Counted from the stretch's first letter, positions 1-9,138 are shown. The stretch: 64,000 nt of DNA from Methylobacterium sp. UNC378MF (GCF_900103195.1 NZ_FMWU01000002.1:248001-312000), one strand, 5' to 3'. The notes: generated from the sequence alone by a model not told the origin. Numbers and translations are program-made.

Positions 1-807
1 GGCGAATCGTGGCTCTCCACCGATTCGGGCGCCGGCAACTATTCGGCCGACCGCAAGATCGTCGCCTCGTTCAGCCGCGTCCAGGGCCAGATCGCGGTCG
101 GCACCGTCTCGGTGAATCTCGACGAGACCAAGCTCTACGACGCCAAGGTCTTCACGGGCGCGTCGGCGGGCACGACCGGTGTGACGGTGTCGGGCAGCGC
201 GGCTGCGACCGCCGCCATCGCCACGCGCAACACGGCCCAGGCGACCTACGACGCTGCAATCGCCGCCTTCAACAACAGCGCCAAAGATGCGGCTGCCGTC
301 GCGACCCGCGATGCGGCGACCGCCACCTACAATACGGCGATGGCGACTTACCAGAACACCGTCAAGACCACCAACGCGGGCGCAACCGCGGGTGTCGACA
401 GCAAGGGTGGCCTCCTCGACAAGAAGTACGCCGTCGTGGGCGCCGACGAGAACGGCTTCAATCACGCCTATCTGCTGTCGGTCGACACGATCGACATCGC
501 GGGCATCCAGAACAGCGATCTCTCCAAGCTGCGCGCCTACGTCAACATGGCCGACAAGGTTCTGACGGGCATCACCGACGTTGCCACCAAGCTCGGCGCC
601 GTGCAGAGCCTCATCCAGTCTCAGTCGAACTATGTCGACACGCTCATCAAGAACAACGAGAAGAGCATCGGCATCCTGGTTGACGCCGACATGGAAGACG
701 AATCGACCAAGCTGAAGGCCCTCCAGGTCCAGCAGCAGCTCGGCATCCAGTCGCTCACGATCGCCAACCAGAGCACGCAGCAGATCCTGAGCCTGTTCCG
801 GTCGTAA
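1..807 (+). CDS. Flagellin, 3' part (5' end outside window)
   Basis: This is the C-terminal part of a flagellin, the subunit of the flagellar filament exported by the flagellar type III system. The frame is open from base 1, so the N-terminal D0/D1 region lies outside the window; about 268 residues are visible. The last ~100 residues are the typical flagellin C-terminal helix, ending in the motif SLTIANQSTQQILSLFRS. Upstream is an Ala/Thr-rich variable part (about nt 211-370) containing two diverged 27-residue repeats around RNTAQATYD and RDAATATYN. The repeat lies in the surface-exposed variable region by family logic. A terminator follows, so the gene is probably transcribed separately from fliF. 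Confidence 0.9.
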   Translation, partial: GESWLSTDSGAGNYSADRKIVASFSRVQGQIAVGTVSVNLDETKLYDAKVFTGASAGTTGVTVSGSAAATAAIATRNTAQATYDAAIAAFNNSAKDAAAVATRDAATATYNTAMATYQNTVKTTNAGATAGVDSKGGLLDKKYAVVGADENGFNHAYLLSVDTIDIAGIQNSDLSKLRAYVNMADKVLTGITDVATKLGAVQSLIQSQSNYVDTLIKNNEKSIGILVDADMEDESTKLKALQVQQQLGIQSLTIANQSTQQILSLFRS

Positions 808-851
808 GATCGGCCGCTCAGCAGCATCGGCATCCGCCCTACGGGCGGATC

Positions 852-888
852 GGGGCCGCGCGTCTTCGGGCGTGCGGCCCTCTTCTTT
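852..888 (+). terminator. Rho-independent terminator after flagellin
   Basis: A GC-rich hairpin (GGCCGCGCG paired with CGTGCGGCC around a short TTCGG-containing loop) is followed by the T-rich run TCTTCTTT. It sits 45 bases after the flagellin stop. A second small inverted repeat, ATCCGCC/GGCGGAT, precedes it at about 831-850. Read directly from sequence; termination is inferred. Confidence 0.7.
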
Positions 889-977
889 GGGCCGGGTCGT
901 GCATGACACCATCCCCGGGCAAGATTGATCGGCCAAGCCTAGGCCGAGCCACAGATGTGGAGGCCTGAGTCCCGCCG

Positions 978-2627
978 ATGCCCGGTCGCGAGCACATTGA
1001 AAAACTGTGGCACAACATCCTGGAACTCGGTCCGCGGCGCCTGATCGCGCTCGGGCTGGTGGGACTCACCGTGTTCCTCGCGGTGGGGCTGGGGGCCTAT
1101 TATCTCAGCCGCCCGCTCCGCGAGACCCTCTATTCCGGGCTGAGCCGGGACGACGTGAGCCGCATGGGCTCCGCGCTCAAGGAGGCCGGCATCCCGTTCG
1201 ACGTCAGCGCGGACGGCACGGCCCTCCTGGTCAGCTACGGGCAGACCGCGCAGGCCCGGATGCTGCTTGCCGAGAAGGGCCTGCCCCAGAGCGGCAAGGC
1301 GGGCTACGAGCTGTTCAATGATCTCGGGTCCCTCGGCCTGACCTCCTTCATGCAGGACATCACCCGGGTGCGGGCCCTTGAGGGAGAGATCGCCCGCACC
1401 ATCCAGACGCTCAAGGGCGTGAAGGCGGCGCGGGTCCACATCGTGATGCCCGATCCCGGCTCATTCCGCCGCGAGCAGCAGCCCGCCTCGGCCTCCGTCG
1501 TGGTGCGCACGGAGCCTGCCAACGATCCGACGGTGGCGCCCGCTATCCGCCAGCTCGTGGCCGCCGCGATCCCCGGCATGAAGCCCGACAAGGTCACCGT
1601 GCTCAATACGGACGGAACCGTCCTCCTCGCCGGGGACGACACGACCACGGCGCCGGCCGGCCGCTTGGCGAGTCTCGAGCAGGCCGTCAATCGGGAGATC
1701 CAGGACAACATCCGCCGGACGCTCACCCCCTATCTGGGGCCGAACAATTTCGAGGTCAGCGTGGTCACCCGGTTGAACACCGACAAGACCAAGACCGACG
1801 AGACGATCTTCAATCCGGACCAGAAGGTGGAGCGCTCGCTCCGAACCGTGAAGGAATCGGAGAATTCTCAGAACCGCACGCCGCAGAAGCCGACCACGGC
1901 CCAGCAGAACCTGCCCGACCAGCGCGTCCGCGCGGAGGGGAGCGAGAGTTCCAATTCCGAGAGCCAGCGCCGCGAGGAGCTGACCAATTTCGAGATCTCC
2001 TCCAAGACGGTCCAGACGGTCAGCGACGGCTATTCCGTCAAGAATCTGTCGGTCGCCGTGCTGGTGAACCGGTCCCGGCTTGAGACCCTGGCAGGAGGGG
2101 GCAAGGAGGCCGGAAAGGACGGGAACAAAGCCGAACTCGACCCGCAGATCGCGGAGATCGAGCAACTCGTGGCCTCGGCGGCCGGCTTCAACAAGGCGCG
2201 CGGCGACCAGATCAAGGTGGCCGCAGTGAGCTTCGTGAACGACGGGCAGCCTCTCGCTCCCGTCCCCGCCCTCGGCTTCGGCGAGGTGCTGATGCGCCAG
2301 TCCGGGACCCTGATCAACGCGGCCACGATCCTGATCGTGGGCTGCCTGCTCATCTGGTTCGGGCTGCGCCCGGCGGTCAACGCGATCCTGGCCCGACCGT
2401 CCGACGTCGGCACAGAACTGGCGCTTACCATGTCGGAAAGCGGGGAGGCGCTCGACATGCTCCCGGCAGAGCAGGCCGAGGGAGCCGCCGATCCCAACCT
2501 CATCGCCGACCTGACGGAGCAAATGGCGCGCTCGCCGATCCGCAAGCTGGAACAGCTGGTGGATCTCGACGAGGAGCAGGTCGCCAACATCCTGAAGCAA
2601 TGGCTTACCCGTGACGAGGCCGCGTGA
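978..2627 (+). CDS. fliF: Flagellar MS-ring protein FliF
   Basis: FliF forms the MS ring of the flagellar basal body in the inner membrane, the platform for the export gate and the C-ring. The 549-residue length is normal. A first membrane helix lies at about residues 19-42 (ALGLVGLTVFLAVGLGAYYL). The periplasmic ring-building YscJ/FliF domain follows. A second helix is at about 441-465 (INAATILIVGCLLIWFGL). The C-terminal tail, ending with LDEEQVANILKQWL, is the expected FliG-binding segment. The stop overlaps the next start, so the downstream flagellar genes are probably translationally coupled. Ribosome binding upstream of the ATG looks weak. Confidence 0.96.
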   Translation: MPGREHIEKLWHNILELGPRRLIALGLVGLTVFLAVGLGAYYLSRPLRETLYSGLSRDDVSRMGSALKEAGIPFDVSADGTALLVSYGQTAQARMLLAEKGLPQSGKAGYELFNDLGSLGLTSFMQDITRVRALEGEIARTIQTLKGVKAARVHIVMPDPGSFRREQQPASASVVVRTEPANDPTVAPAIRQLVAAAIPGMKPDKVTVLNTDGTVLLAGDDTTTAPAGRLASLEQAVNREIQDNIRRTLTPYLGPNNFEVSVVTRLNTDKTKTDETIFNPDQKVERSLRTVKESENSQNRTPQKPTTAQQNLPDQRVRAEGSESSNSESQRREELTNFEISSKTVQTVSDGYSVKNLSVAVLVNRSRLETLAGGGKEAGKDGNKAELDPQIAEIEQLVASAAGFNKARGDQIKVAAVSFVNDGQPLAPVPALGFGEVLMRQSGTLINAATILIVGCLLIWFGLRPAVNAILARPSDVGTELALTMSESGEALDMLPAEQAEGAADPNLIADLTEQMARSPIRKLEQLVDLDEEQVANILKQWLTRDEAA

Positions 2628-3259
2628 TGGCGGATGCGTCCCAGATCTGGACCGTATTCTCGGGTGCGGGCCAGCGATCCTCCTCCACTTTCGCCGCGCT
2701 GGCCCCCAAGCGGGCGCAGACCGAATCACCAACACCGCCACCGCCGGATCTCGACGCCCTTGCTGCGGCGGCCCGGGCAGAGGGGCGACGCGAAGGCGAG
2801 GCACTCGCCCATCGGGCTGCCGAGGCCGCCGCCGTCGCGGAGCGGGAAGCCGCAGCCGTCGCACTCACGGCCGCGCGGGAGCGCTGGGTCGAAGCGGAAT
2901 CAGCGGTTCTGGTCGAGACCTTCGCGGCCGAGATTCAGGCTCTGGAGACGCGCCTGGCCGCGAGCTTGGCGCGCGTCCTCCAGCCGTTTCTGACGGCCGC
3001 CCTGCAGCAGGAGGCCATCCGCGACCTGCACGCAACGCTCGCGGCGATCGCGGCGGACGATCAGTCGGGGACGCTGGCGGTAACCGGCCCGCCGGACCTA
3101 GTGGCGGCGCTCGCCCGGCGCCTCGACCTGTCGCCCGGCCAACTCGCCATCACCACCGAGGGCGGCCCCGACCTGCATATCCGGACGAACGGCACCGTGA
3201 TCGAGACGCGGCTTCAGGCCTGGGGTGAGCGCGTCGCCGCCCTGGTCGAGGATTGCTGA
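2627..3259 (+). CDS. FliH-like flagellar assembly protein (putative)
   Basis: The predicted product is a 210-residue soluble protein, Ala/Glu-rich and likely coiled-coil from about residue 45 to 130 (for example ARAEGRREGEALAHRAAEAA), followed by a compact C-terminal part. Size, composition and place between fliF and motB suit FliH, which regulates the flagellar export ATPase FliI, but no FliH-specific motif is certain. The start overlaps the fliF stop (GTGATG); an in-frame GTG lies three bases earlier. It could instead be a lineage-specific flagellar protein. Function is inferred mainly from context. Confidence 0.65.
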   Translation: MADASQIWTVFSGAGQRSSSTFAALAPKRAQTESPTPPPPDLDALAAAARAEGRREGEALAHRAAEAAAVAEREAAAVALTAARERWVEAESAVLVETFAAEIQALETRLAASLARVLQPFLTAALQQEAIRDLHATLAAIAADDQSGTLAVTGPPDLVAALARRLDLSPGQLAITTEGGPDLHIRTNGTVIETRLQAWGERVAALVEDC

Positions 3260-3261
3260 CC

Positions 3262-4458
3262 ATGGCCAACAAGCAGTCCGAGATCATCATCGTCCGGCGG
3301 CCCGCCGAGGATGATGACACCCACCATGGCGGCGTCTGGAAGATCGCCCTGGCCGACTTCATGACCACGTTGATGGCGCTTTTCCTCGTCCTGTGGCTCA
3401 CCAGGGCCACGAATGAGGAAACCCGCACCAGCATCGCCAACTACTTCAATCCGATCAACCTGTCGGAGGCCCTGCCGGTCCGGAAGGGATTGAGCGATCC
3501 GCAGCCGAGTTCGGCTGACCCGGCAACGGACAGCAGGATGGACGGATTCGCGACGGCGGGTCGTACGCAGGACAAGAGCAGACCGCTGCCACCGGGTTCG
3601 GCCGCCCGGGAGCGGGAGCTGTTCCAGGATCCCTATGCCGTCCTGGCCGGACTCGCGGCCGAGACCGAGGCGGATAAGCCGCAGAGCGCCACGGTCGGCG
3701 ATCTCGGCGAGGCGGGACGGCGAGGCGGCGAAGTGGTGCGCGATCCGTTCGATCCGCTCTACTGGCAGGTGACCACGCTCGTCCCGGCGAGATCCGACCG
3801 CTCCGCGCCCGTCGGAATCACGCCGCCGCCGGCCGGGACCCGGCCCGATGCCCGCGGCGGCGCCGCCGTCGTTGGTCCGGAGGTCGGCCCCGGGATGGCT
3901 GAAAGCAAGCCGGTAGACAGCAAGACGATGGAGTCCAAGGACGGGCAGGCACGGCCCGAGGCGGCCATGGCGAACCCGTCGGCCCCGACGCCGACGGATC
4001 ATGCTGCGGCGCTGAAGGCGGAGATCGCCGGGATCTTCTCAAGGCCCCCCGGTACGCCCGGTCCGCGCGTCGACGTCCAGGGCACTCCGGAGGGAATCCT
4101 GATCAACCTGACGGACGACCTGTCCTTCAGCATGTTCGCGGTGGGGTCCGCCGAACCGCGACCCGAGCTGGTACGGACGATGGAACGCCTCGCCAAGGCC
4201 ATCGCCGCGCGGCCGGGCCGGATCATCATCCGCGGCCATACCGACAGCCGCCCGTTCCGCTCCGAGGTCTACGACAACTGGCGGCTGTCGACGGCGCGCG
4301 CCCACATGGCATCCTACATGCTGACCCGGGCCGGCCTTGATGAAGCACGGATCTGGCGGGTCGAGGGGGCGGCCGACCGGACGCCGCGCAATGCTGCGGA
4401 TCCGAAGGCCCCCGAGAACCGTCGGATCGAGATCCTCCTGCAAGGATCTCCGGGATGA
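3262..4458 (+). CDS. motB: Flagellar motor stator protein MotB
   Basis: MotB is the peptidoglycan-anchored stator subunit that forms the proton channel with MotA. From the chosen ATG the 398-residue protein has a single membrane helix (WKIALADFMTTLMALFLVLW) with the conserved proton-carrying Asp at residue 32, the same number as in E. coli MotB. A long Pro/Ala-rich periplasmic linker (about 90-250) is typical of rhizobial MotB. The C-terminal OmpA-like domain contains IIIRGHTDSRPF and NRRIEILL. A TTG start nine bases upstream is possible but less likely. No motA is in the window, so the stator partner is encoded elsewhere. Confidence 0.95.
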   Translation: MANKQSEIIIVRRPAEDDDTHHGGVWKIALADFMTTLMALFLVLWLTRATNEETRTSIANYFNPINLSEALPVRKGLSDPQPSSADPATDSRMDGFATAGRTQDKSRPLPPGSAARERELFQDPYAVLAGLAAETEADKPQSATVGDLGEAGRRGGEVVRDPFDPLYWQVTTLVPARSDRSAPVGITPPPAGTRPDARGGAAVVGPEVGPGMAESKPVDSKTMESKDGQARPEAAMANPSAPTPTDHAAALKAEIAGIFSRPPGTPGPRVDVQGTPEGILINLTDDLSFSMFAVGSAEPRPELVRTMERLAKAIAARPGRIIIRGHTDSRPFRSEVYDNWRLSTARAHMASYMLTRAGLDEARIWRVEGAADRTPRNAADPKAPENRRIEILLQGSPG

Positions 4459-5732
4459 GGCGGATCGTGCGGGGCCTGATCGGCCTGATCGCCGCCGGGC
4501 TCGCGGTTCCGGGCGTCGCGCAACCTGTGCCTCCGCTGCTGGTGGCGCCGCAGGTGGAGCGTCAGCCGAATCCAGACCCCATCCCGTCCCAGCCGCCAGT
4601 CGTCGCACCACCGGCCGGAACGGGGGGACCGGTCGCCTGGGTGCGCACCTTGCAATTGCTGCAGGACCGTATCGCTGCGGGATCCCTGATCGCCCACGAA
4701 AGCCAGCCCCTGTTGATCGCGCGGATCAACGCGGATCTTTTGAACGCGGCACCGGACGTCTGGGCCGATCGGCACAATCTCCATGCGGCCGTGGCCTTCG
4801 CCCTGAGCGGCGGCGGCCCGGCCGTCCTGCAGCACCTGATCGCACGGGAGGATCTCGCCGAACCCGAGGCGTCGCTCGCCCGCGGGGCGCTCGCCTACAT
4901 CGAAGGGCGGGCGAGCGAGGCGAGACGCCTCCTCGGGGAGATCGACACGGCGGGCCTGCCGCCGGCGCTGGCCGGCGCCGTCGGCCTGACGCAGGCTTCC
5001 CTCACCCTGACCGAGAACCCGGTCCGCGCCATCGATCTGCTCGATCGGGTTCGGCTGCTCCTGCCGGGAACCCTGGCTGAGGAGGGGGCTCTGCGCCGCG
5101 AGATCTTCACCCTCGGTCAGGTCGGCGACCTGAAGAAGTTCGAGTCCCTGGCCATCCAGTACCTGCGCCGCTACCCGCACTCGGTCTATGCCGGCAATTT
5201 CCGGCAACGCCTCGGCTTCCAGCTGACCCAGTTCAACGTCGCCGAGGACCCGGCGCGCCTCACGGCGATGAACCGGATCCTGAGCGAACTCGACCCCGAG
5301 AGCCGGCGGGACCTGTACCTGCTGATTGCCCGGACGGCGATCGGGCAGGGCAAGACGGCCGCGACCCTCCTGATCGCCGACAGGGCGCTGGCGCTCTGCG
5401 CGCCCGGGAGCCCGGAAGCGGCCCGGGCCCGACTATACCGGGCAGCGGCCGAGATCGTGAATCTGGCAACATTCAAGTCCGGGCTGCTGACGCTGAGGAA
5501 CCTGGACCGGTCCAACCTGCCCGCCGGCGACCTGCCCCTTCTTGCGACGGCGCTCTCAACGGCCGAGGAGATCGGACGCGGTCTCGGGGGCAGATCACTT
5601 ACTCCGGAGGCGGAGAGCGCATCCCCGCGGGACATGCGAGAGGCGTCCGCCGACAGGCCCGACAGCCTGATTCCCAAGGCCCAATCGACCATCGACCACG
5701 TCGATCTGCTGCTCAGCAAGGCGCGCCCGTGA
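4455..5732 (+). CDS. motC: Chemotaxis/motor protein MotC
   Basis: The 425-residue product begins with a clear signal peptide (MRRIVRGLIGLIAAGLAVPG, cleavage near AQP), fitting MotC, the periplasmic protein that in rhizobia acts with MotB in motor function. The body is helical and repeat-like, with motifs such as RLLGEIDTAGLP and QYLRRYPHSVYAGNF, compatible with tetratricopeptide-like folding. It overlaps motB by 4 bases and fliK by 4 bases, so all three are probably translationally coupled. Assignment rests on the motB-motC-fliK order known from rhizobia together with size and export signal; motC sequence is poorly conserved. Confidence 0.85.
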   Translation: MRRIVRGLIGLIAAGLAVPGVAQPVPPLLVAPQVERQPNPDPIPSQPPVVAPPAGTGGPVAWVRTLQLLQDRIAAGSLIAHESQPLLIARINADLLNAAPDVWADRHNLHAAVAFALSGGGPAVLQHLIAREDLAEPEASLARGALAYIEGRASEARRLLGEIDTAGLPPALAGAVGLTQASLTLTENPVRAIDLLDRVRLLLPGTLAEEGALRREIFTLGQVGDLKKFESLAIQYLRRYPHSVYAGNFRQRLGFQLTQFNVAEDPARLTAMNRILSELDPESRRDLYLLIARTAIGQGKTAATLLIADRALALCAPGSPEAARARLYRAAAEIVNLATFKSGLLTLRNLDRSNLPAGDLPLLATALSTAEEIGRGLGGRSLTPEAESASPRDMREASADRPDSLIPKAQSTIDHVDLLLSKARP

Positions 5733-7159
5733 CCTCGATCACCGCCACGGTTCAGAAATCCATCCCGAAGCTCGATCGGGAAGTGGCATCGCCCAATCCA
5801 GAGGCCGATCCGCAGGCTGCGCCGGAGGCGTCGCCGAAGCGCGGTTTCGAAGCCGTCATGCGGGCGGCCGCCCGCGCCCCCTCAGCTGCCTCCGCCGATT
5901 GGGGTGCGGACGAGGCGGAGGGGACGGGCGAGCCCGACCCGAAGGCCGGACCCGGAACAGGGTCGGGGACCGTCCTGGCTGTGCCGGCGAGCGACGGTGC
6001 CGCAATCCTCGCCGGCATCCTGAGCGCGGCACGCGCGGCCGAAGCTCCGGCCCCGGCCGCACCAACCGAATCCGGGAATGGAATCCAAGGGCCAGCCGGA
6101 GCAGCACCGCCCGGTTCCGGGCTCTCCGCTGCAGCCGGGATCGCCGGCGGCCCGGCGGGGTCCGGGTCGGACTTCGATGGCGCCACCGATGCGGGGATCG
6201 GACGCGCACCGAAAGTCGCGGTGGTCGACCGCGCCATCCACTTCGCGCCCGTCCCGTCCCGCGCGATGCCGGCCGCTCCGGTACCCGCCGTCACCGCACC
6301 GGGTTCGAGCGGGCCGGCCATCGCCGCAGCGGCCGCAGCCGCCCCGACACACATCGATGCCGCAGCGGGTCCGGCCGTCCGGACCGGATTGCCCGACTCG
6401 GCCGCCGCAGCGGCGCCGAAACTCCCGCTCCTGGCCCGGATCGAGCCTGGCCTGCGGCTCGGAGATGGTACGGCCGAGTCGGACCGAGCGGACGTCCCTG
6501 AACCGGAGGACGGCCGCGCGATCGTCAGAATGACGGAACCCGGACATGCCAGGGATGTCCCGGCCTCAGCCGGCCGACACGCTCTGGCGGACTATCCCGC
6601 CTCCGGCCTCCGGGCCGGGGACCGGGCCGAGCCGGGCTCCCCCCTGCTTGGGCTACCGTCGATCGCGTCCGCGATCGCGGACGCGATCGACCCTGCGGCC
6701 GCCCAGAAGCCGGAAGCGCGGATCCACGCCGACCCGGCGGTCAGGCCACCTCCGGACGGGCCGCTGCGCATGCTCAGGATCCAGCTCAGGCCGGAGGAAC
6801 TCGGAACGGTCACGGTGGAGCTGCGGCTCGCGGACGGCCAGCTCGAGACGCATCTGCGCGCCTCGCGACCGGAGACAGCGGCTCTCCTGCATCGGGACGC
6901 GGCGATCCTCACCGACCTGCTCAAGCAGGCCAATTACCAGGCTGCCGTAACCGTCGAACCGGCTCGACCGGCCGAGGCCGGGAGCTTTTCCGGAGGGGCC
7001 CCGCCACAGGGCCAATCCGCCTTGACGGATGGCGGTGCCCGACCGGGCGACGGTGGGGACAGGCAGCGGCAGGCTGACCAGCGGCCGGCGACCGACAGAC
7101 GCGACGGGGAACGGATGGATGAGACGGTACGTCCTCGCGACGGCGGCGTTTATCTGTAG
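5729..7159 (+). CDS. fliK: Flagellar hook-length control protein FliK (MotD type)
   Basis: FliK measures hook length and switches export specificity from hook to filament proteins. The 476-residue protein has a long, Ala/Pro/Gly-rich, probably unstructured N-terminal two thirds, the molecular-ruler part. It has a conserved C-terminal hook-control domain at about residues 345-415 with LRIQLRPEELGTVTVELRL and the LRASRPETAALL region. In rhizobia the gene in this position was first named motD and later recognised as fliK. It starts with GTG overlapping the motC stop (GTGA). Its 3' end overlaps the next gene by 41 bases. Confidence 0.9.
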   Translation: MTSITATVQKSIPKLDREVASPNPEADPQAAPEASPKRGFEAVMRAAARAPSAASADWGADEAEGTGEPDPKAGPGTGSGTVLAVPASDGAAILAGILSAARAAEAPAPAAPTESGNGIQGPAGAAPPGSGLSAAAGIAGGPAGSGSDFDGATDAGIGRAPKVAVVDRAIHFAPVPSRAMPAAPVPAVTAPGSSGPAIAAAAAAAPTHIDAAAGPAVRTGLPDSAAAAAPKLPLLARIEPGLRLGDGTAESDRADVPEPEDGRAIVRMTEPGHARDVPASAGRHALADYPASGLRAGDRAEPGSPLLGLPSIASAIADAIDPAAAQKPEARIHADPAVRPPPDGPLRMLRIQLRPEELGTVTVELRLADGQLETHLRASRPETAALLHRDAAILTDLLKQANYQAAVTVEPARPAEAGSFSGGAPPQGQSALTDGGARPGDGGDRQRQADQRPATDRRDGERMDETVRPRDGGVYL

Positions 7160-7664
7160 CGCCGTCCCGGCCACCGCGAATGTGTGCGAGGCCGAGATGG
7201 GCCGCGCCTCGGCCCGTTACGGTGTCCCCCTCGGCGTCCTCTATGCGGTCGGCCTCACGGAGACAGGCAAGCGCGGCTCGCTCCAACCCTATGCCATGAA
7301 CATCGCCGGGGCGGCCTATTTCGCGACCGGGCCACAGGATGTGCTCGCCCACTTCACCGAGGCGCGCCGCAGGGGGGTGCGCCTGATCGATCTCGGCTGC
7401 ATGCAGATCAATCACCACTATCACGGCGGCAAGTTCGGCTCGGTCGAGGCCATGATCGACCCGCACGCGAACGTAGATTACGCAACGCAATTCCTGCGGG
7501 ATCTGAAGCAGCGCGAGGGCAGCTGGACCATGGCCGTGGCGCGCTACCATGCCGGTCCGCACAACAACGCCGCGCAGAAGATCTATATCTGCCGGGTCGT
7601 GGCGAACATGGTCGCGACGGGCTTCGGCCAGTGGACACCGGCCGCGGCGCGCTTCTGTCGGTGA
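7119..7664 (+). CDS. Flagellum-associated lytic transglycosylase (SLT domain)
   Basis: The 181-residue exported protein carries a family 1 lytic transglycosylase domain that cleaves peptidoglycan glycan strands. A signal peptide (RRYVLATAAFICSAVPATA) is followed by the catalytic-Glu region GLTETGKRG, the family signature LGCMQINHHYH and the ARYHAG motif. The chosen ATG has GGGGA upstream and lies inside the fliK 3' end. Placement at the end of a flagellar operon suggests it opens the wall for rod and hook assembly, like SltF of Rhodobacter. The local role is inferred; the enzyme class is clear. Confidence 0.88.
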   Translation: MRRYVLATAAFICSAVPATANVCEAEMGRASARYGVPLGVLYAVGLTETGKRGSLQPYAMNIAGAAYFATGPQDVLAHFTEARRRGVRLIDLGCMQINHHYHGGKFGSVEAMIDPHANVDYATQFLRDLKQREGSWTMAVARYHAGPHNNAAQKIYICRVVANMVATGFGQWTPAAARFCR

Positions 7665-7809
7665 TGCTCCGGGGACGGCGGGAATGCGGACCGGCGCGGC
7701 CCAGGGAACCAACGGAAAGACCCGTGTCTTTCGGCAGAGGCGACCCGCCGCCTGCCGATCATCGAACCGGAAAGCGGTCTTCGTCCGTTTACCGGCCTGG
7801 AGAAGCCGC

Positions 7810-7923
7810 ATGATCGTCGCCCCAGACCCGCCGGAGGGGCCATCCGGGAAGACAGCCCTGCTGATCGCCCTCACCCTCACGGCCGTTGCCGCCGCCGCCT
7901 ACGTCCTGATCCACATGGACTAA
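7810..7923 (+). CDS. Small single-helix membrane peptide (37 aa)
   Basis: A 37-codon frame begins at an ATG preceded by GGAG seven bases upstream. It encodes a short polar N-terminus and one hydrophobic helix (ALLIALTLTAVAAAAYVLI), ending in HMD. It follows the lytic transglycosylase gene by 145 bases and could belong to the flagellar transcript. No family is recognised. The good ribosome binding site and helix support a real gene, but such short frames arise by chance. Confidence 0.5.
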   Translation: MIVAPDPPEGPSGKTALLIALTLTAVAAAAYVLIHMD

Positions 7924-7993
7924 CCCGGCCGGCCACCGCGACGGCAGGCGTTCGGCACAGGAGAGGGCGGCGAATGGAGGCTCCGCGCCGCTC

Positions 7994-8401
7994 CTACAGG
8001 GTCCGACAGGTCCCGTAGCTGACCTTCACCTCTTGGCGCTCCTCGGGATTGAGCTGCGCCTCGACGAAGTTCATCCTGTTCAGATCGATCAGCAGGAAAT
8101 AGACACCGTTCTGACATTTGATCGCGTTGCGCGGCGTGCGCTCATTCAGCCGCGGCGAGGCGGGCTGACACTCGTAATAATCGGAGCGTCCCGCCGAGAT
8201 CACGGTGAGCAGACCGCCGCTGGAGACCACCGAGAACGTCCGGGCCTTGCGGGGCTGCGGCTTCGCCTCTTCAGAGGTGGCGGCATCGAGCCTGACCGAC
8301 GCCTCCTCTGTGCACGTCATCGGACGGCGCAACTGGGAGATCGAGGGCGTGATGCTCAGCAGGAGGAGCGCACCAGCGAGCGCTACCCGTTTCGCGATCA
8401 T
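7994..8401 (-). CDS. Exported hypothetical protein, 135 aa
   Basis: No family is recognised. The product has a clear signal peptide (AKRVALAGALLLLSITPSIS) and a mature part with four cysteines (MTCTEEA, YYECQ, IKCQNG, YGTCRTL) that could form two disulfides, so a small periplasmic or secreted protein is likely. It is convergent with the small membrane peptide gene at 7810-7923. The start follows the signal sequence exactly. Similar small Cys-containing exported proteins are common in this group; function unknown. Confidence 0.75.
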   Translation of the reverse strand: MIAKRVALAGALLLLSITPSISQLRRPMTCTEEASVRLDAATSEEAKPQPRKARTFSVVSSGGLLTVISAGRSDYYECQPASPRLNERTPRNAIKCQNGVYFLLIDLNRMNFVEAQLNPEERQEVKVSYGTCRTL

Positions 8402-8598
8402 CGGCGAAGGACCCGTGATTCGTGGGTAGTTTCTACCGACAAGCTAGGCCGTTAGCTCGCGGTGTAAATGCCGCTCGCTTAGATGGGTAGGCCGATCAAC
8501 AGATTTGCGGCCCCTTCCATTGCACGGTTCCAATGATTACGGATCGATCCGGCTCCTCCGATGACCGGCAGCCCGGCTTCACGGCGGCGAAAAGGGCT

Positions 8599-8790
8599 CT
8601 ATTCCTCCACCGCATCCGGATTGTCGTTGGCGGCCGTACCGGAGTCGCGTCGCGCCGCGATTTCCGTGCCGATCTCCATGAGCAGCAGCCGGGACAGGAG
8701 CCGCATCGTCGACGTACCATGCGCGGCCAAGAGCTGATGGGCCGCAATCGCCGCCTCCACCATGCGGTCAAAACCGTCGTCGTCGGACAT
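8599..8790 (-). CDS. Small hypothetical protein, 63 aa
   Basis: The predicted protein starts MSDDDGFDRMVEAAIAAHQL and ends with TAANDNPDAVEE, a tail style frequent in small alphaproteobacterial proteins. It is helical and acidic with no recognised domain. The frame is open further upstream to about 9108, but that extension looks like non-coding shadow because it overlaps the convincing plus-strand gene at 8878. The upstream region lacks a strong ribosome binding site. Confidence 0.5.
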   Translation of the reverse strand: MSDDDGFDRMVEAAIAAHQLLAAHGTSTMRLLSRLLLMEIGTEIAARRDSGTAANDNPDAVEE

Positions 8791-8877
8791 GGCGGGGCAG
8801 TAACCTGGTTGAATGCCGAGCATACAACTTAAAGGCAAGGATCCGGTTCGACCGACGGCGCAGAAACAGGATTCCCC

Positions 8878-9138
8878 ATGATCCCGACCGTCCAAGCCGA
8901 CGCTCTGCTGGGGAGACTGGCCCAGGCACTCGGGAGGCCGGTCGATATATTCGTCCGGGAATCGGGGTCCGAATCCGGAGACGCATCCGGACTGGATTGC
9001 GACGTGCTGCCGGCCCTGGAACTGCTCCGCCTGTGGGATGCACTGCGGGAGCCGCGGAGCCGGCAACGGGTGCTGGCGGCGGCCCGGCAGGAGGCCCGGA
9101 ACCCGCACGCGATCCGCGCGGAGGAGGCAGCCGGCTGA
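8878..9138 (+). CDS. Hypothetical protein, 86 aa
   Basis: The product begins MIPTVQADALLGRLAQALGR and is predicted helical, with VDIFVRESG and a charged C-terminus. AGG lies seven bases before the ATG. No family is recognised. Amino-acid composition is balanced compared with overlapping frames, which supports this frame as coding. It is divergent from the small gene ending at 8599. Confidence 0.55.
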   Translation: MIPTVQADALLGRLAQALGRPVDIFVRESGSESGDASGLDCDVLPALELLRLWDALREPRSRQRVLAAARQEARNPHAIRAEEAAG

